A stretch of 64,000 nucleotides of DNA from Acanthosoma haemorrhoidale (lineage: Eukaryota > Arthropoda > Insecta > Hemiptera > Acanthosomatidae), in NCBI GenBank assembly GCA_930367205.1, contig OV884009.1, forward strand, positions 119,115,454 to 119,179,453, read 5' to 3'. A program made the translations under genes and the position numbers. Shown in pieces: positions 39,801 to 48,300 of this stretch (its first letter is position 1; every line of letters begins with the position of its first letter). The notes under the pieces are model-generated. The model searched no databases. It was not told the DNA's origin and saw nothing but the letters and a program-made list of their open reading frames with translations.

Positions 39801-40453
39801 TTATCACTAATATTTATAGTTCTTATATTACTACATTTCAATGAGAAGTGACAAAAAAATGATGTACTACATTTAGTGTATTGTTTTTCGAAAAGTGAGC
39901 ACAGTTTAAGTATTGGGAATTGTTTCTATTTTGAATATGTATTATTATTGGCTTATGACTGACATGACTTCTTTTTTGAACGATGGGCCAAAAAAACAAA
40001 TAAAATATTTATTATAATCCTTTATTGTGCTAAAATTACAATCTGCCTTTTATAAGGCAATAAGTAATTAAGATAAATGCTCTCATTCATACCATATTTA
40101 CAGTTCATCATTCACTCGCTCATTCATACAATATTTAAGAAATACCTAATTAATTTAAAATTTAATCATTATATCCTTTCAAATTTCATTTACATTTACT
40201 TTGATTTATATTTTTAAATTACCTAATTTTGCTGGAACTATTCTTTTAAAAGTTCTGAATATTGATAACAATAAGGAAAGCTAGAAAACGTATAACAGTA
40301 TTTTTTTTTATTATTTTTTTTTTAGGAGATGACGAAGGGGCTCTAAACGCCGAATGCAGTTTGAAATTGTTAAAGAAAAAAATTAAGGAGTTATTAGGAA
40401 AAGGAGATTTCCGGTTCAAGTTGACAGAAAGTAAAAATATAGGAATGAAATGA
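20303..40453 (+). CDS. Outer dynein arm docking complex coiled-coil protein (CCDC63/CCDC114 family), seven exons
   Basis: Members of this family anchor outer dynein arms to axonemal doublets; in an insect the likely sites are sperm flagella and sensory cilia. Exons join in frame as 20303-20466, 23895-24024, 24184-24366, 30821-31002, 36156-36507, 39099-39357 and 40326-40453, giving 1398 nt and about 465 residues, somewhat shorter than the vertebrate proteins. Nearly the whole product is heptad-rich and charged. Family blocks I recognise are YRRQYKIMEGSRLAYNEE (exon 1), LMTKNRHMREEMESMLRERG (exon 4), VAYEHR-EEAQKKLQLLR across exons 4-5, and ENFAIFNYVNEVN followed by ENLQ (exons 5-6), close to the 'ERNFALFNYVNEQNSE-E-L' block of CCDC114/CCDC63. 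The start is the ATG at 20303 (MSKRMKKAL). An acceptor-like CCTAG at 20265 means a further upstream exon is possible. Whether it is the ODAD1 or the CCDC63 orthologue is not decided. Confidence 0.85.
20467..23894 (+). other. ODAD-family intron 1
   Basis: 3.4 kb. Holds a GC-richer R1-like relic on the minus strand (about 21760-22950). The flanks 20.5-21.7 kb and 23.0-23.9 kb have no content I recognise. Confidence 0.6.
21760..22950 (-). pseudogene. R1-like non-LTR retrotransposon RT relic
   Basis: On the minus strand, starting near 22900, the pieces read RAIVQFPNRYDVCIRCGTFY, HRPISLLTHVGKILEKIILN (the '[18 protein letters not shown]' RT block) and, near 22290-22230, AVPLTCGVPQGTGLSQYFS (the 'GVPQGSxLSPxLF' block). 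Next come TVNAGKTDCVIL and LGSHLHF, the thumb region. Order and spacing fit an RT. The YADD block is lost at a frame break. Composition is clearly richer in GC than the host intron. Confidence 0.7.
23895..24024 (+). CDS. ODAD-family gene exon 2
   Basis: The acceptor is TTTTCAG. The exon encodes GQLEQLLFEKNDLN, a Ser-rich turn (FTSSSSSN) and KYNRIVQKFKQK, and ends at a consensus GTAAGT. It keeps phase with exons 1 and 3. Confidence 0.8.
24184..24366 (+). CDS. ODAD-family gene exon 3
   Basis: It is 159 bp after exon 2. It encodes VSLKAELKKIRTQLLNLSSQ and HMRLKRIDRQAKQEALKDL, a coiled coil with regular hydrophobic heptads, ending ESQLSM at GTAATC. Confidence 0.8.
25060..25375 (-). pseudogene. 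Mariner transposase C-terminal relic (left part)
   Basis: On the minus strand, running from 25375 downwards, it reads DNARPHGSSATRKKLLELVW, then in another frame NLAPSDY, and LNGKNFSNKYDLKPHLVEFF-like residues ending near KWQKVIEQNGRYL. These are the mariner 'HDNARPH...LAPSDY...RWQKVIxxNGxYL' blocks, with the second catalytic Asp present. Homology is cut at 25375 by the LTR element and seems to resume at 30133. Confidence 0.7.
25376..25647 (-). repeat. 3' LTR of the errantivirus-type element
   Basis: 272 bp, AGTTAAATAATC to ACATAACT on the + strand. It matches the LTR at 29871-30132 throughout, apart from scattered substitutions and an 8-10 bp indel near 25525. The AGTTA/TAACT ends agree with gypsy-type errantivirus LTRs. 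Confidence 0.88.
25648..25659 (-). promoter_or_regulatory. Polypurine tract next to the 3' LTR
   Basis: Read on the minus strand, AAAAAAGGGAAG directly abuts the 3' LTR. A polypurine run at this place primes plus-strand synthesis in LTR retroelements. Confidence 0.75.
25660..27050 (-). pseudogene. Env-like (F-type envelope) region of the errantivirus-type element, broken
   Basis: Insect errantivirus env proteins are related to baculovirus F membrane-fusion proteins. In minus orientation, near 26970, a furin-type RQRRG site is followed by a Gly-rich segment beginning GLINGLG, the expected position of a fusion peptide. A TGA stop interrupts it near 26935. After it come an open piece (26813-26628), another (26352-25927) with several Cys and N-x-S/T sites, and finally a hydrophobic stretch near 25830-25780 followed by a Cys- and Pro-rich tail, which fits a membrane anchor and cytoplasmic tail. 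Frames are broken between pieces. The remnant cannot encode a full envelope as it stands. Confidence 0.7.
27104..28239 (-). CDS. Unrecognised charged ORF between gag and env, split by a Jockey insertion
   Basis: The first part, 28239-27923, starts MENKEDDTNYSNDGMDIEEI: acidic at first, then mixed and basic. The second part, 27595-27104, is rich in Lys, Asn and His and ends near a cluster of SDNSMDCKKNS. The frames on both sides are in register when the 307-bp Jockey tail and one target-site copy are left out, so one continuous ORF of roughly 270 residues existed before that insertion. I see no protease DTG/DSG, RT, RNase H or integrase zinc-finger motif. Its place corresponds to pol. It might be a remnant of pol ends, an env leader or a distinct accessory protein. 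Confidence 0.55.
27606..27912 (+). mobile_element. Jockey-family 3' tail inserted in the errantivirus-type element
   Basis: 307 bp matching the last part of the RT ORF (PSKFMKFHSSLSNHPNPVAQ to RRLKRQWPRDLL and stop) and the 3' UTR of the Jockey copy at 55907-58448. It is flanked by identical 10-bp target duplications ATTTTGTCTA at 27596-27605 and 27913-27922. This is a normal 5'-truncated insertion by target-primed reverse transcription. Confidence 0.9.
28284..29496 (-). pseudogene. Gag of the errantivirus-type element, one frameshift
   Basis: The N-terminal part, 29496-29065, begins MDGTNYEIKDSDFHLIPTFD and contains capsid-like helices. The second part, 29072-28284, continues EYDLEIATHCKRHLHPEL and then becomes very rich in Gln, Asn, Arg and Tyr. 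The two frames overlap at a T run (about 29069-29075), where a one-base slip joins them, so this is a single gag with a homopolymer frameshift. There is no CCHC zinc knuckle, as is usual for errantivirus Gag; nucleic acid binding would rest on the Arg/Gln-rich tail. A C-terminal charged coil ends at 28284. Confidence 0.75.
29856..29871 (-). promoter_or_regulatory. Primer binding site, tRNA-Lys-like
   Basis: On the minus strand, TGGCGCACCGAACAGG follows the 5' LTR and shares its last T. It differs by a small change from the retroviral tRNA-Lys site TGGCGCCCGAACAGG. Gypsy-group elements also prime from tRNA-Lys. Confidence 0.7.
29871..30132 (-). repeat. 5' LTR of the errantivirus-type element
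   Basis: 262 bp, AGTTAAATAATC to ACATAACT on the + strand, the partner of 25376-25647. Confidence 0.88.
30133..30215 (-). pseudogene. Mariner relic, right part beyond the LTR element
   Basis: The minus-strand frame through 30133 (GAFVGQD) continues into HDNARPH at 25375 if the LTR element and one copy of GTG are ignored. The segment is GC-richer than its flanks. Upstream mariner N-terminal sequence is not recognisable, so only a short stub remains. Confidence 0.4.
30821..31002 (+). CDS. ODAD-family gene exon 4 (GC-rich)
   Basis: It starts ETVGLNKLMTKNRHMREEME and ends MELGTVAYEHR at GTAGGG. The acceptor GATAG at 30820 is weak but is the only one that keeps phase; the nearby GTAG at 30830 would introduce a stop. 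It matches the 'NRxMRxEIExLLxER' and 'AYDQREE' parts of CCDC114. It is strikingly GC-rich compared with exons 1-3. Confidence 0.8.
31003..36155 (+). other. ODAD-family intron 4
   Basis: 5.15 kb. It contains the pol relic at about 33480-35640 (minus). 31.0-33.4 kb is AT-rich and shows only A-runs and a short TA tract near 32872-32890. No other gene or element recognised. Confidence 0.6.
33480..35640 (-). pseudogene. Errantivirus-type (Ty3/gypsy) pol relic: RT, RNase H, integrase
   Basis: In minus orientation, from about 35610: the RT palm block LTDLSLDINSALWSIPL, then FVTQEGHDQWACLPFGLK, and the catalytic YVDD near 35390. Next come RNase H residues around 34960-34860 (YIDAS, then YLDCLAIKEAV), an HHCC-type zinc finger region near 34470-34330 (HNTYCH, then CVYV-like), and the integrase core around 34260-34000 (DTMGGFGG, LHLLVDHFTKYPYI, FTAVDWPFLNDLNERINQTS). 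The integrase C-terminal region extends to about 33480. Stops and frameshifts are frequent. The element is 5'-truncated inside RT; no gag and no LTR are attached. Confidence 0.75.
36156..36507 (+). CDS. ODAD-family gene exon 5 (GC-rich, GC donor)
   Basis: The largest exon, 352 nt. It encodes EEAQKKLQLLRRKKTLLEEK, continues as coiled coil to LEDQMRRQAVHSHLFSLDSL, then ADQYLVQEDENFAIFNYVNE and VNCE. It must end at 36507 to join exon 6 (VENLQAVVEQ) in phase, and the donor there is GCAAGT, not GT. Codons end mostly in G or C, unlike exons 1-3, 6 and 7. Confidence 0.82.
36788..36830. repeat. (TA)n microsatellite
   Basis: An uninterrupted run of about 20 TA dinucleotides in intron 5. Confidence 0.9.
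37430..38010. repeat. Tandem repeat, about 192-bp period, three units
   Basis: The block TGATACTGTTTAGTGTTTTA followed by TTACGTACTTCTATACGTTA occurs at about 37571, again at 37764 (one change, TGATGCTG) and, more diverged, at 37956 (TACTTACTTTCGTAAGTTA). Spacings are 193 and 192 bp. Upstream parts of the units also agree (GCTACAAAGAGCCAT compared with TTACAAAGAGTCAT). It looks like a short array of a satellite-like monomer. Confidence 0.7.
39099..39357 (+). CDS. ODAD-family gene exon 6
   Basis: The acceptor is AATAACAG. It encodes VENLQAVVEQCNTNLIMEEE and then a Lys/Glu-rich coiled coil ending QPSPYELLL, with donor GTTAGT. The VENLQ continuation of NYVNEVNCE is typical of the family. Confidence 0.82.
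40005..40135 (-). mobile_element. Jockey-family 3' UTR fragment
   Basis: On the minus strand it matches the 3' UTR of the Jockey copy ending at 58448: GAGCGAGTGAATGATGAA, ATATGGTATGAATGA and GCAGATTGTAATTTTAGCAC, then AATAAAGGA. It is a severely 5'-truncated insertion in the last ODAD-family intron. Confidence 0.8.
40326..40453 (+). CDS. ODAD-family gene exon 7 and stop
   Basis: It follows a long T run and TTTAG. It encodes GDDEGALNAECSLKLLKKKI and ends NIGMK with TGA at 40451-40453. It is in phase with exon 6. The short basic C-terminus lacks the long tail of vertebrate ODAD1. Confidence 0.72.
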
Positions 40454-43400
40454 ATGTCACCAGATGAGAACACAGTGGTTATTAAATTGTGTTGGTCAGA
40501 GCCATCTAAGTCTTTCATCTATCATTCCCCTGCGCCGTCTGTTACAACCTTTTTCCTCCGTGTATAAGACCGAAATAAAAATAAAATATGGAAACAAATG
40601 TGACAAAATATGATATATCAATGGGTAGAAAAAACAATAGCAACTAATGAAAAAACCACTTGGTCTAGCTAATTCTTACTCAATGACGAAATGGTTAATC
40701 TATTGGCGATGGACTGAACCTATTCGTAGTTGTCACTTTAGTGAATGTTTGTTTGTTTTAGATGATTTATTTCGGAGTACTGCCCCAGGTTGTTTGCATG
40801 CTCAAACTCCTTAGGACGTGGATGAAAAGGACGTAAAGCACCTAACTCATATATACCAGTACTATCCACCATGGAATAGTTGGAAACCTACCAGTACCTC
40901 TGTGAGACCACAGCACCAGGAGCTATTTCAGCGTTTCATTCCCATTTAGGTCTAACTCTTGCTTTTTCTGAACAAGCTAAATAAAGCTGATTATTAATCA
41001 TATATCTAAAGTAGTAAAACTCCTCGAATATAGGAGCGGTGGTTGAATCTTTGATATGTTTTAAATAATTTGCTTGTGCTTCTCGGCATATCGCCATGGC
41101 TGTCTGTCTACTTCCCTACTATTACACTATAGCTTCTAAGGTCCTCTCGCTTGATGAACTTCAGCTTACTGGCTCGGCTCTCGTCCACATTGACTCACAC
41201 CCTTTTATTCACGTAATTATTTTTTCCAGTGTGCGTTGCAAGTTTTGACGAAGTAATTAGAGCTACACATCGTCTTGGGAGAGATAATGCTTCTCTGGCT
41301 GCTCTTCATTAGCCATTTCATTTCCCATAATAACTATATGTCCGGGTGCCCACGAGCTTTCTTGTTTATTTATACCAACCTTGTGTATTCATAAATTCAC
41401 AAAAATGAGGTGGTCTGAATACTTGCAGCCAAGCTTTGCTAGCTATAATCATGACAGTAAATAAATGAAATAAATCTTATACTTTTAGGGCTTCGGTCAT
41501 TGTCCACCTCTTTCTTAAAGACTTGAAATTGTATAGGAAAGTTTTTCTCGACCCTACGACATGACAAATACAGTCAACTCCATCAAATAAGAATCCCATT
41601 AAATTCATAAACTCTTAATTTAAATAATAACTATTGTCATATAATTCTTGCCATATTGAGCCGGGAATCAGATTAAAGATCCTGGCACGTTAATTAATGA
41701 TGTCCGATGAGCGTTAGTCTTAAGTTTCATAAGTCATTAAAATTGTGGTCGAAACGTTTTCGCAGTCACCACGAAACCCTGAGTGTATTTTAATTACCAA
41801 GAAGATCTGTTTAAGACCGAAAATGAGCGTCTTATACAGCAATAAACACAGTTACTGATACTGAAGATAGGTGACCTCAGTTACCAAATGTATCCAGTCT
41901 GATTCACCTTAATTCTGCTTAAAAAACCTAAGCACTTTAAGCGCTTGTTCATTGGTCAGATAACATCAGAATTCAAGTCATGCAATTAAAATGAGATTAG
42001 GAAGATAGAATTGCCAAACTTTTTTATGACACTTTTCATCTGTTATTTGTTATATTATTTAACTTTAATTTTTCTTATTTTTTTTTAACAGTGTAGAGTT
42101 TAGGACAATGGAATATATTGATACAATTATGAAAGTTTTTAGGATATATTAATTAATTCTATTTAGAAATTCTATAAATAGTTTAAAACTGGTTCGTTGA
42201 ATTATACGTAAATAAAATTTATACATGTGATCAATAATATTTGTAGAATATAATTATTTTTTTACGAAGGCTTTAATTATTATTCCCTGGTATATAATGG
42301 GAAATGCAAGCCGAAATAAAGCGGTAAGCCCAAAATACATACATAAATGTAAACAGAGCTAGAATCCATTACTTTAAAATATTGCTTATATGGACAAATT
42401 ACCTAAGGCATAGTTATGAAATAACGCTTCTCTATTAGCTTCTTGTATATTTATTTATTAGTTTTGTCGTATGGTTATTTATCTACTTTTTTTTCATAGA
42501 TTAAAACTTATGTGACTTTAACATAGAACTTATTCGTAACCAAGAGCGATGATCATAGATTTGTTTTAGATTAGATGCAGTAAATATTCGCATAAGAAAT
42601 AAATGATTTTGAGTTTGAGTGAATGAGGTGTGAAAGGGCATAGGTGAGGTGGGACGATGGTGTATAAGAATGGGACCTACGGCCTGTGGCTCACGTGCGG
42701 CTAATGAAAGTGGCCAACATGAGAGGCCAGCCCCTTCGTGCAACCTAACCTGATATATTCACCTGATAAATATTAATTTAATATATTACCTTTTTATTGA
42801 TTCCGCTCTACGTTCAGTCAATGCTCCACTTTTATTCCCAGTCTCATTTGAAAACTGTTATAAAAGAGTTGGATCCTCTGAAACTTGGCCGTTTCACCCG
42901 CTGTTTATTTATTTATTCTCAATAAATTCTTTCTGTTATTGCTAATAGTAAGTGACGTAGATATACTTATCTGGAGGGTTGGAAGGCTTAAATGGAAATT
43001 AGATTACGCTGAGTTTATAGATGTCGACAATTGTTTGATATCATAAAAATAATAAAGAAATAACGAGGGAAATGAGACCCGTTGAACACTTTTTTTCATA
43101 CTGTTCATAACAGTATATATGTGTTAACTTTTTTCAGAATAAAATCGTACGATAACGTGTCCATTTGGAATTTTATTCTTAACAGTATGATTACTCATTG
43201 CATTCACTTCAATAATATGTACAAACAACGCATTAATTAGTCGAAAGGAATGGTTGGATCGGTAATATCTCTCTTGTTGGAACATGTTGACATGTTGACA
43301 CCTTTCTTAAAATCTCGTCATACCAGGCGATTGAAATAAATATGCCCAAATGAATTTTCCGTAAATGTTATATCCAATCTCAAAGTTGCTAAATGGTAAT

Positions 43401-45900
43401 ATCATCAAATTGTAGCACTTTTCGAGGGCACGAATCTCCTTTGTTTTTTGATGTTTTCAATTGTTTTTAAAACTTTTCATAATTCGTTATATTTCATAAT
43501 GATTCATAATTGATTGTTCGTCAGTGAGTGAGCACACTTGACTGTGGGACTCTCACACTATCAGTTCTTGCTCCGAGAATTGGCAGATTGGTGAAAGGGG
43601 TCGTACAGTCATTAATGGTCGCTTTGATCACCATCTCTGTATATAAGTCCTAAAGAAGGCAAAAAACCATTATTTGCCTTACAACATTAGTTTCAAATGT
43701 CAATTTATACAACATTAACAACAATTTATACAACACAAAGCATACCCCTCATGCTATAGTAAGATTAAAGAAACCCTTAATTAACGGTTCATCTCACAAA
43801 GTTTTTTTTCCAGTTACTCTGGCGAGAATAGCAATTCTCCTGGCTGAAGCGAGGACAGTTGGGATCTGTCGGTAGCTAAACCCCTCAATCTCGAGGGGGG
43901 GACTAGGGGATTAGACCGCCTCTGAAAATTGTATGATGTCCCTGTGGCTTGCTTGATTAGAAACCTAGCTCCGGGCTTTTCTCATTTTAACCACTATTCA
44001 GTCGACATTCACTTTAGCCTCGATCTACCAAAAATTAATTTTCCCAGCATTTTATACCATACACGAAGTTTTTTTTTCCTTCATTTAATATTTAAGACTT
44101 AAACTTTATACATTGAAAGGAAAGAAGAGTGGTCTGTCTGCAAATATTTACATTCTATTACGGTTGTTGTGAAAATGATTGAGTTCAACTGAAATTGTAA
44201 AAGTACGTCTCAAAACAGTTTTGTGGAAATAAACAAAATTGTTTAACTAATTAATTACAATTCTTAAGACTATTTGCAAAAATTAAAATTAATTGCTATT
44301 ACTATTGGTTTATATTGGCCACATTTAAAATGTGTTGGATCACCTCACGCTTCCGTCAGTCCTACTCACAAACCAGTAATTTGAAGATGCAAAACATCAG
44401 TGAGGACCTGCATATCATTTAATTCATGAACTTGGTTAATGCAGACAAATAATTGTAATAATATCAAATTACTGGCCTTACACCATGACTGTTCAGGAAT
44501 CTTTTAATCAGGCACAACACACAAATGAACTTGGTACATAGCCAAAAAATACTCCTGATGGGACCATCTACCACAACATATGGATCCCAAAAATGATATA
44601 TTATACTGAAGTACTAACTGTTGCAAGCCCTTACATCTCAAGTTAAATATATAAAAGCCATAACTTTATTATGTAACAGTGATTGATCTTGACTAGACAA
44701 CAGCTATTTACAGTCAAATGAGTGGGTTTTTAACCCCTCATTTTAAACATTTTGAAAACGAATTATAAATAATATTATAAATTGGCTGTAGGTGGCTCCT
44801 TTTACTGCATAACATATGCATCGTAAGGAGGGTGTAAATTACCAGAACTAATATATTTTTAAGGTTAAAATTATATAAAAAAAGACGGGACTAGGTGATG
44901 GGGCTCACCTTCGGGTTACGAACGGAGTTGGATCAGTATTTATACTGAGCAGGAAAGGAAGTGACTGATAGGAGCTGATACGAACTGCTTATAGGAAACA
45001 TTACTTAACTCCTCTACCCTTAAGATTGAAGCTGCCCTCAGTCAAAGAATTATGTAATGGTAAACAATTGGATTGCAGTAGTAAATGATAGATTCGTAAC
45101 ATAAAATAAATTAAAAGGAAAGTAAACAATTAAATGACAAATCTGAGATAGGTTTTAATATTAAAAATGAACAATTTATATGTATTTTACAATAAAATAC
45201 TCGTTTAATGAAGTTTCTGTCAAAATATGAAACAATGATAAAAATTATATCTTTTGATTATGCAAGTAAATTAAACTGATATTCTGATCTTAGATCATTA
45301 CAATAAGACAATATAGAAGCAAGAAAAGAAAAGTTTTGAGCAGGATAATACTTTGAATCAGCTAGATTTATACTCACAGTAAAACAACTATATTTGTAGT
45401 TTTGATTTAACTTTACAAGAAATAATTAACTTATGTCATTGTAAATTAACTTTTAATTAAAAAAATAATACAATATTGAGGTTTATTCTGCCTAATATAA
45501 TAAATTGAATTTGGGAAACAATCAAAAAAAAGGTTTGAGAATTTCGGTACATTGTTGTTATAATTCATTATGGAAGGGGTAAGCTGTTGTCGTAGTAGTT
45601 GAATGTTGCGTCGATACATTATCACATCGTTCCCGGGTTTATGGTTCTTTTTGCTTTTGTTGGTACATGTATTTTCCCTTCTATTAGAGGACTAAACCGA
45701 CTAAACCCCCAGCAATATTTGCCCACAATATTAGCAATTTTAAACTGCTACGCTCACAATTGACAAAAACTGTGGGTACGGGCAAATATACATGCCTCTA
45801 TCGATCTCGAGACTCTAACATTTCTCATAACATAGAGCTATCATCAAATGTTTCTCATTCATAATCTTGTCTCCTACCCGTAAACACCGTATCTTGTCAC
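40454..45900. other. Gene-poor region after the ODAD-family gene
   Basis: 5.4 kb, AT-rich. I recognise only an RNase H relic at about 41000-41420 (minus). GC-richer patches near 42600-42740 and 43850-43990 look like old repeats but match nothing I know. Confidence 0.45.
41000..41420 (-). pseudogene. RNase H fragment of an R1/I-clade non-LTR element
   Basis: On the minus strand near 41375-41320 the sequence reads SSWAPGHIVIMGNEMANEE, the RNase H block 'WVPGHxGIxGNExAD' found in I, R1 and some Jockey-group elements. Downstream to about 41000, phrases such as EAQANYLKHIKDSTTAPIFE have the character of the region that follows. Stops interrupt it. Confidence 0.5.
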
Positions 45901-45929
45901 CCCCTAACATAAAATACATAAGTGAATCC

Positions 45930-48300
45930 TTCCGACTCTTTGTCCATTCTCCATTGGAATACGAATGGTGTTCGCTCCGACACTAACGAACTGTGAGCTC
46001 TACTCCACGATAAGAACATTGATGCAGTTCTCATTACTGAAACAAGACGACCATTTACAATTACAATTACAAGACGAGTAAACGACCATTTATAGTTCTA
46101 CAGTACCAGATGAAAGTACCAGATCAGCCAGATGGAAGAGCACATGTAGGTACCGCTGTCATTGTCCATAACAACATTTCCTATCACATAGTTCCTTTGG
46201 TAGCACACGATTTCCTTCAGTCAGTGTCAATCAGCACCTTCACTTTCCCCCTCCCTCTAGCAATGGTGTATAGCCCTCCTAATAAATCCATTTTCGATTC
46301 CCAAATCATTACCCTTCTAGACTCCATCGAATATTGTTCCCTTGTAAGTGGGGAAGCTAACGCAAATCACCGAAATTGGGGCACGAGACCCACAAATATA
46401 CGAGGACGTGCTTTGCTGTCTGCACTCACACGGAAACATCGTTCCACAATCTCTCCTGACACAACTGTATATTGGCCATCTGATCCCAACCAAAATCCTG
46501 ATCTCCTTCACTTCTTCTTCTAGTTTAGGAACACTAAACTATTCATTTACGAGCCTAAATGACTTCTCCTCCGATCGTGCCCCTTTGATTCTAACCATTT
46601 CCCTAAGACCAATTCACAACTTCCTCATCCTCCATTTATTAGGGGCCCAGTTGACTGGGACCACTTCCGTCAGCTTCTTACAGAGTCTGTAAACCTCAAA
46701 TTATCCCTGAAAATATCCCAAGACCTAGACGATCTAGTGCTTTCTTTCACTACTCTGATCCAGAGGTCGGCTTGGGAGGCATCGTCACCCCACCATCATC
46801 CAAAAATCTAACAAATAAAATCCAACAAAAAATCCTTTACCTCAGCATCTAAAAGACCTATGATAGGCAAAGGTCGGAAACATTTACTCTGCATCTTTCC
46901 CGTACTTTCACACCTCACCTTAGTAATCAAAACCATATTCTTGGAACAACTATTGAAGATTTCACCACTTCACCAATTCCTCTCTCACTTCCACCAAAAG
47001 CCGTTAACCACTCTGAGGTCAAATAACTTCTGAAAAACTTATCTTACCGAAAATCTCCAGGATTTGACCTTCTTGCTCCTCAAGTTCTCCAAGAACTTCC
47101 TCCTAAAGCCATACTCTTCTTAGCCTACATTTATAATTGCATTATCCAAACAACGCACTTGTTTCCTCTTCTCTGGACACATTCTATTATTGTCCTCTTC
47201 GCTAAACCAGGTCAACCACCCAATGACACCTCATCTTACCATATAATCAGCCTACTCCGTATCCTCTCAAAAATATTTAAAAAACTTCTATTAAAACGTC
47301 TACTTCCAATTGTCGAATCCAAAAACCTTTTTCCTATTCACTAGTTTGGTTTTCGTCTACGACTTTCCACTGCCCAACAAGGCCTTCGCGTTGGTGATCA
47401 CATAACCTCGGCTCTTAAAACCAAACAATATTTCACTGCTGCCTTTCTGGACATAGCTCAAGCTTTTGGCACAAAGGTTGGCTTTACAAGCTCAAAAGAT
47501 TTATTACAGACCCTTTTCCTATTGCTGCAGTTCTACCCTTTAAACTGCTTCATACGCTGTGGTTTAGAATATTCAAACTACTATCACATAAAAGCAGGAG
47601 TTCCACAGGGGAGTGCCCTAGGTCCTATCTTCTATAACCTATATATCGCTGATGCCGCAAACTTTTTGGCAGCATTTGCAGATGACCCTGCAGTCCTGTC
47701 ATCCCACATAATAGGAAATATATTACTAATCTACAAAGTTATACCTAAGCCAATCTGGACATATGAAATAGAGCTATGGGGGACAGCAACAAAGTCGAAT
47801 ATCAAGCGTATTCAATCCTTTCAATCAAATGTCCTGAGGACAATAGTTAATACCCCTTATTACGTCAACAACAAAATCCTTCATAACGACCTTAATATAC
47901 CCTACATTCTTCAACAAATCCCTTCCAAGTTCATAAAATTCCATATTAACCTCTCTAAACACCCTAATCCCCTTGCACAGTCATTGCACTGCACCACTCA
48001 TCCCTATAACCCTCATCGGAGACTATAGCGGCAGTGGCCTCGGGACCTGCTATAAATATGAGATAGTGGGAGTCCTGGCAAGATTCTCAATCATGTCCTG
48101 AGAATCTGTGGGTCTCGCGTTCTCGGACACCAAGCATCCACTGGCTAGGATCCTGTTACGTGGTTGACGGAGGAGCGTGGGGGACTCCCCAAGACCCCGT
48201 GACAGCCATGTGGATTTGGGAGTTCTCTGGACTGTTTGTAAATACAGTATGAATGAGGGAGTGAAGTACATTGAAGTTATAATTAATTATTTTGTGTACC
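45930..48300 (+). pseudogene. Degenerate Jockey-family retrotransposon copy
   Basis: It is the same family as 55907-58448 and extends further 5'. The endonuclease start is seen near 45955 (WNTNGVRSDTNEL, DKNIDAVLITETRRPF). Then come the EN middle (ANHRNWGTRPTNIRGRALLS; the catalytic GDFNA is changed to GEANA), SDRAPL, RT blocks KSPGFDLLAPQVLQELPPK, SIIVLFAKPGQPPND and GVPQGSALGP, and the C-terminus NPLAQSLHCTTHPYNP at 48000. The FADD block reads FADDPAV. Parts of the RT fingers and thumb are deleted and many frames are broken. At the codon that is TAG in the younger copy this one has CAG. Confidence 0.85.
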
